The position numbers and the translations under genes are program-made. 24,555 bases of DNA from Prolixibacteraceae bacterium (GTDB lineage: Bacteria > Bacteroidota > Bacteroidia > Bacteroidales > Prolixibacteraceae). Location: positions 1 through 24,555 of the forward strand of contig DMSQ01000087.1 in NCBI GenBank assembly GCA_003457135.1, in the 5' to 3' direction. Of the stretch, positions 22,693-24,555 are shown in pieces. A model generated the notes under the pieces. It was not told the origin of the DNA, made no database searches, and worked only from the letters and a program-made list of their open reading frames with translations. Positions within the stretch are counted from its first letter, which is position 1, and each line of letters begins with the position of its first letter.

Positions 22693-23745
22693 ATGAAGCA
22701 CCCGTTAACCAATAACTACCGTCTTCTCCTTTATTATTCCTTGTTCTGGGGGATAATAGCCATAATCAACATCTTGTTACAGGTATTGTGGTACAATGTG
22801 CCAATTACCTACTCGTTGCTCGACTCTGGTTCTAATTACATTCTTTACCCTTTACTCGGCTCAAGCATCTGGTATAGTATCAGGTACAACAGCCTTGAAG
22901 AGGTTTCGGTGGGACGGTTAATCTTGTTTCATTTTATTGCTGCTTCCATTCTTTGCGGCATCTGGGTTTATCTCAGTTATGCCATTTATCAGCCTTTTAT
23001 CTACGACAACAACAATTTTTTAAACGACGGACTGCCTTCTAAAATATTTGTTGGCTATGTCATGTATATCATTTATCTCGTATTTTTTTATGCGGTAAAC
23101 TATTATCAAAGCCTGAAAGAAAAAATCAAGAAAGAATCGGAATACAAAGCATTGATTCGCGAAGCCGAATTGCAGGCCCTGAAGTCGCAGATTAATCCTC
23201 ATTTTCTTTTCAACAGCCTGAACTCCATTTCGTCGCTTACGGTTAGCGATCCGGAGAAAGCCCAGGAAATGGTGATCAACCTGTCCACATTTATGCGGTA
23301 TTCGCTGATGCACAACGAAAAAGAAATGGTTTCGTTTTCAAGAGAATTGGAAAACATTAAACTCTACCTGAGTATCGAAAAGATACGGTTTGGGAAAAAA
23401 TTGAATGCCGAATTTGAGATTGATGCCCACTGCCTCGAAGCAGAGATTCCAAACATGATTTTACAGCCCCTCTTTGAAAATGCAATCAAATACGGTGTTT
23501 ACGAAACTACTGAGCAGGTAACCATCAAAACTATCTGCGAATGCGATGGAAATTTGTTGAAAATTACTATCATTAACCAATACGATGCTAGTACAATCAA
23601 GCGGCGGGGCGAAGGAATCGGCTTGCGAAACATACGCAAGCGCATGGAAATTATTTACCACCAACCCGATCTGATTAAAATAACCGATCATAAAACGAGT
23701 TTTGAAGTTCAATTAGTCATACCACAAAAACAAGCAGTGTCATGA
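22693..23745 (+). CDS. LytS/YehU-type sensor histidine kinase
   Basis: A 350-residue membrane kinase. Four hydrophobic segments (about 11-31, 46-62, 73-97, 117-137) form a sensor with no large extracytoplasmic domain, typical of intramembrane-sensing kinases. A coiled segment (139-160) leads to the His_kinase domain: ALKSQINPHFLFNSLNSIS with phospho-acceptor His170, then the ATP lid with PNMILQPLFENAIKYGV (N box) and GEGIGLRNIRKRM (G box). It phosphorylates the response regulator whose ATG overlaps its stop (23742-23745). With the LiaF-like protein directly upstream, the natural guess is that envelope state is read through the membrane proteins. The signal itself is unknown. Confidence 0.93.
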   Translation: MKHPLTNNYRLLLYYSLFWGIIAIINILLQVLWYNVPITYSLLDSGSNYILYPLLGSSIWYSIRYNSLEEVSVGRLILFHFIAASILCGIWVYLSYAIYQPFIYDNNNFLNDGLPSKIFVGYVMYIIYLVFFYAVNYYQSLKEKIKKESEYKALIREAELQALKSQINPHFLFNSLNSISSLTVSDPEKAQEMVINLSTFMRYSLMHNEKEMVSFSRELENIKLYLSIEKIRFGKKLNAEFEIDAHCLEAEIPNMILQPLFENAIKYGVYETTEQVTIKTICECDGNLLKITIINQYDASTIKRRGEGIGLRNIRKRMEIIYHQPDLIKITDHKTSFEVQLVIPQKQAVS

Positions 23746-24500
23746 GCGAAAAATTACAAACCCTGATTATTGAAGACGAAGAACTGGCCCGCAACCTGTT
23801 ACGTTCGTACCTGAAAGATCATCCCGGCATTGAGGTAATCGGTGAATGTGAAAATGGATTTGACGGTGTAAAAGCCATCAACGAGAAAAAACCCGATCTG
23901 GTTTTTCTGGATATCCAAATGCCCAAAATTACCGGATTCGAAATGATAGAGCTACTCGATTATAAACCGCAGATTATTTTTACCACTGCGTACGATCAAT
24001 ACGCTCTCAAAGCCTTCGAATTGAATGCCATTGACTACTTGTTAAAACCATTCTCGAAGGACCGTTTACTGGCAGCTATTGAAAAGGTCCAGCACCGTAT
24101 CCAAAACGGAGAAGATTCTGCTGAAAAGCTGGAAGAACTTACCAATTTGCATCCCGGCTATGAGTTTATCGAACGGATTGTGGTGAAAGACCGCCATAAA
24201 ATACACATCATCACGGTTGATAAGATCCGGTACATTGAGTCGCTCGACGATTATGTGATGATATATACCACCGACGGGCGCCACATGAAACAGAAAACCA
24301 TGAAGTATTTTGAGAACAATCTCGATCCGAAGAATTTCATCCGCATTCACCGCTCCTACATTGTTCAGGTTGACAACATCGCCGAAATTCAGCAATACGA
24401 AAAAGAATCATACATCGTTATCCTGAAAGATAAAGACAAAACCAAGTTGAAGGTAAGCAAGACCGGGTATAAAAAAATTAAGGAAGTGTTGCATTTCTAA
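23742..24500 (+). CDS. LytTR-family response regulator
   Basis: A 252-residue two-domain regulator. The receiver domain (1-120) has acidic pocket E11-D12, phospho-acceptor D57 (DLVFLDIQMP), TT at 81-82 and K102 (YLLKPFSKDR). The LytTR DNA-binding domain (about 150-250) has IRYIESLDDYVMIYTTDGRHMKQKTMKYFEN, NFIRIHRSYIVQVDNI and KVSKTGYKKIKEVL. Domains of this kind bind paired 9-bp direct repeats. The gene starts within the kinase stop (ATGA overlap), showing translational coupling. Two sites with the right spacing lie upstream of the two LiaI/LiaF-like genes, so autoregulation is likely. Confidence 0.95.
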   Translation: MSEKLQTLIIEDEELARNLLRSYLKDHPGIEVIGECENGFDGVKAINEKKPDLVFLDIQMPKITGFEMIELLDYKPQIIFTTAYDQYALKAFELNAIDYLLKPFSKDRLLAAIEKVQHRIQNGEDSAEKLEELTNLHPGYEFIERIVVKDRHKIHIITVDKIRYIESLDDYVMIYTTDGRHMKQKTMKYFENNLDPKNFIRIHRSYIVQVDNIAEIQQYEKESYIVILKDKDKTKLKVSKTGYKKIKEVLHF

Positions 24501-24536
24501 TCTGGCTTTATGCCATATCAACCGAATCAAATAAAG

Positions 24537-24555
24537 TCCTGCAATTATCGCAGGA
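24537..24555 (+). terminator. Hairpin at window edge, probable terminator of the LytSR operon
   Basis: TCCTGC (24537-24542) pairs perfectly with GCAGGA (24550-24555) around loop AATTATC, 37 nt after the regulator's stop. The window ends at the stem, so any T-run is not visible. Confidence 0.55.

Overview
The window reads as a chromosomal segment of a Bacteroidota bacterium, probably Bacteroidales/Marinilabiliales-like. The reasons are: AT-rich leaders without consistent Shine-Dalgarno sequences; several promoters matching the Bacteroidota form (-33 TTG or TTTG, about 19 bp, -7 TAnnTTTG); and families typical of the phylum, namely a DUF4831-type secreted protein, a Cbp1-like coiled-coil lipoprotein, POT and MFSD1-like peptide carriers, short MenE, and LytS/LytTR with LiaF-like proteins. 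No tRNA, rRNA, CRISPR array, insertion sequence or phage gene was seen. Taxonomy is inferred from gene families only.

Layout. 196-1194 (-): exported sugar-isomerase-like TIM barrel. 1417-3330 (+): acetyl-CoA synthetase. 3403-6148 (-): POT peptide transporter followed by a lipoprotein class D beta-lactamase. 6389-12068 (+): NAD(P)HX repair enzyme, DUF4831-like protein, MFSD1-like MFS carrier and PepD dipeptidase. 12169-12402: stump of a GH16 glycosidase gene. 12413-14081 (+): patatin phospholipase and Cbp1-like lipoprotein, ending at a strong bidirectional terminator. 14147-16998 (-): SppA protease, TfoX-N protein and exported cyclophilin. 17130-18503 (+): AlbA_2/Schlafen-type DNA-binding protein with a 12-bp tandem repeat. 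18525-21236 (+): folK, menC and menE (folate and menaquinone synthesis). 21483-24500 (+): two LiaI/LiaF-like membrane proteins, a LytS-type histidine kinase and a LytTR response regulator, ending at a hairpin at the window edge.

The genes form a few functional themes: peptide uptake and use (POT, MFSD1-like carrier, PepD), envelope quality control and stress (SppA, cyclophilin, patatin, beta-lactamase, LiaF-like/LytSR), and central metabolism or cofactors (acs, nnr, folK, menC, menE).

The most interesting non-coding signal is a matched pair of direct-repeat sites, ACCGRT-N15-ACCGRT (21-bp spacing). One lies before each of the two LiaI/LiaF-like genes, and each sits 34-35 bp upstream of a -7-like element. 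This is the geometry expected of a LytTR-regulator binding site and suggests that the cluster's own LytTR regulator drives both promoters. Other notable signals are a perfect 31-bp palindrome between the POT gene and nnr, a TAAGCGCTTA palindrome inside the promoter of the sugar-isomerase gene, and several repeat- or hairpin-rich intergenic stretches.
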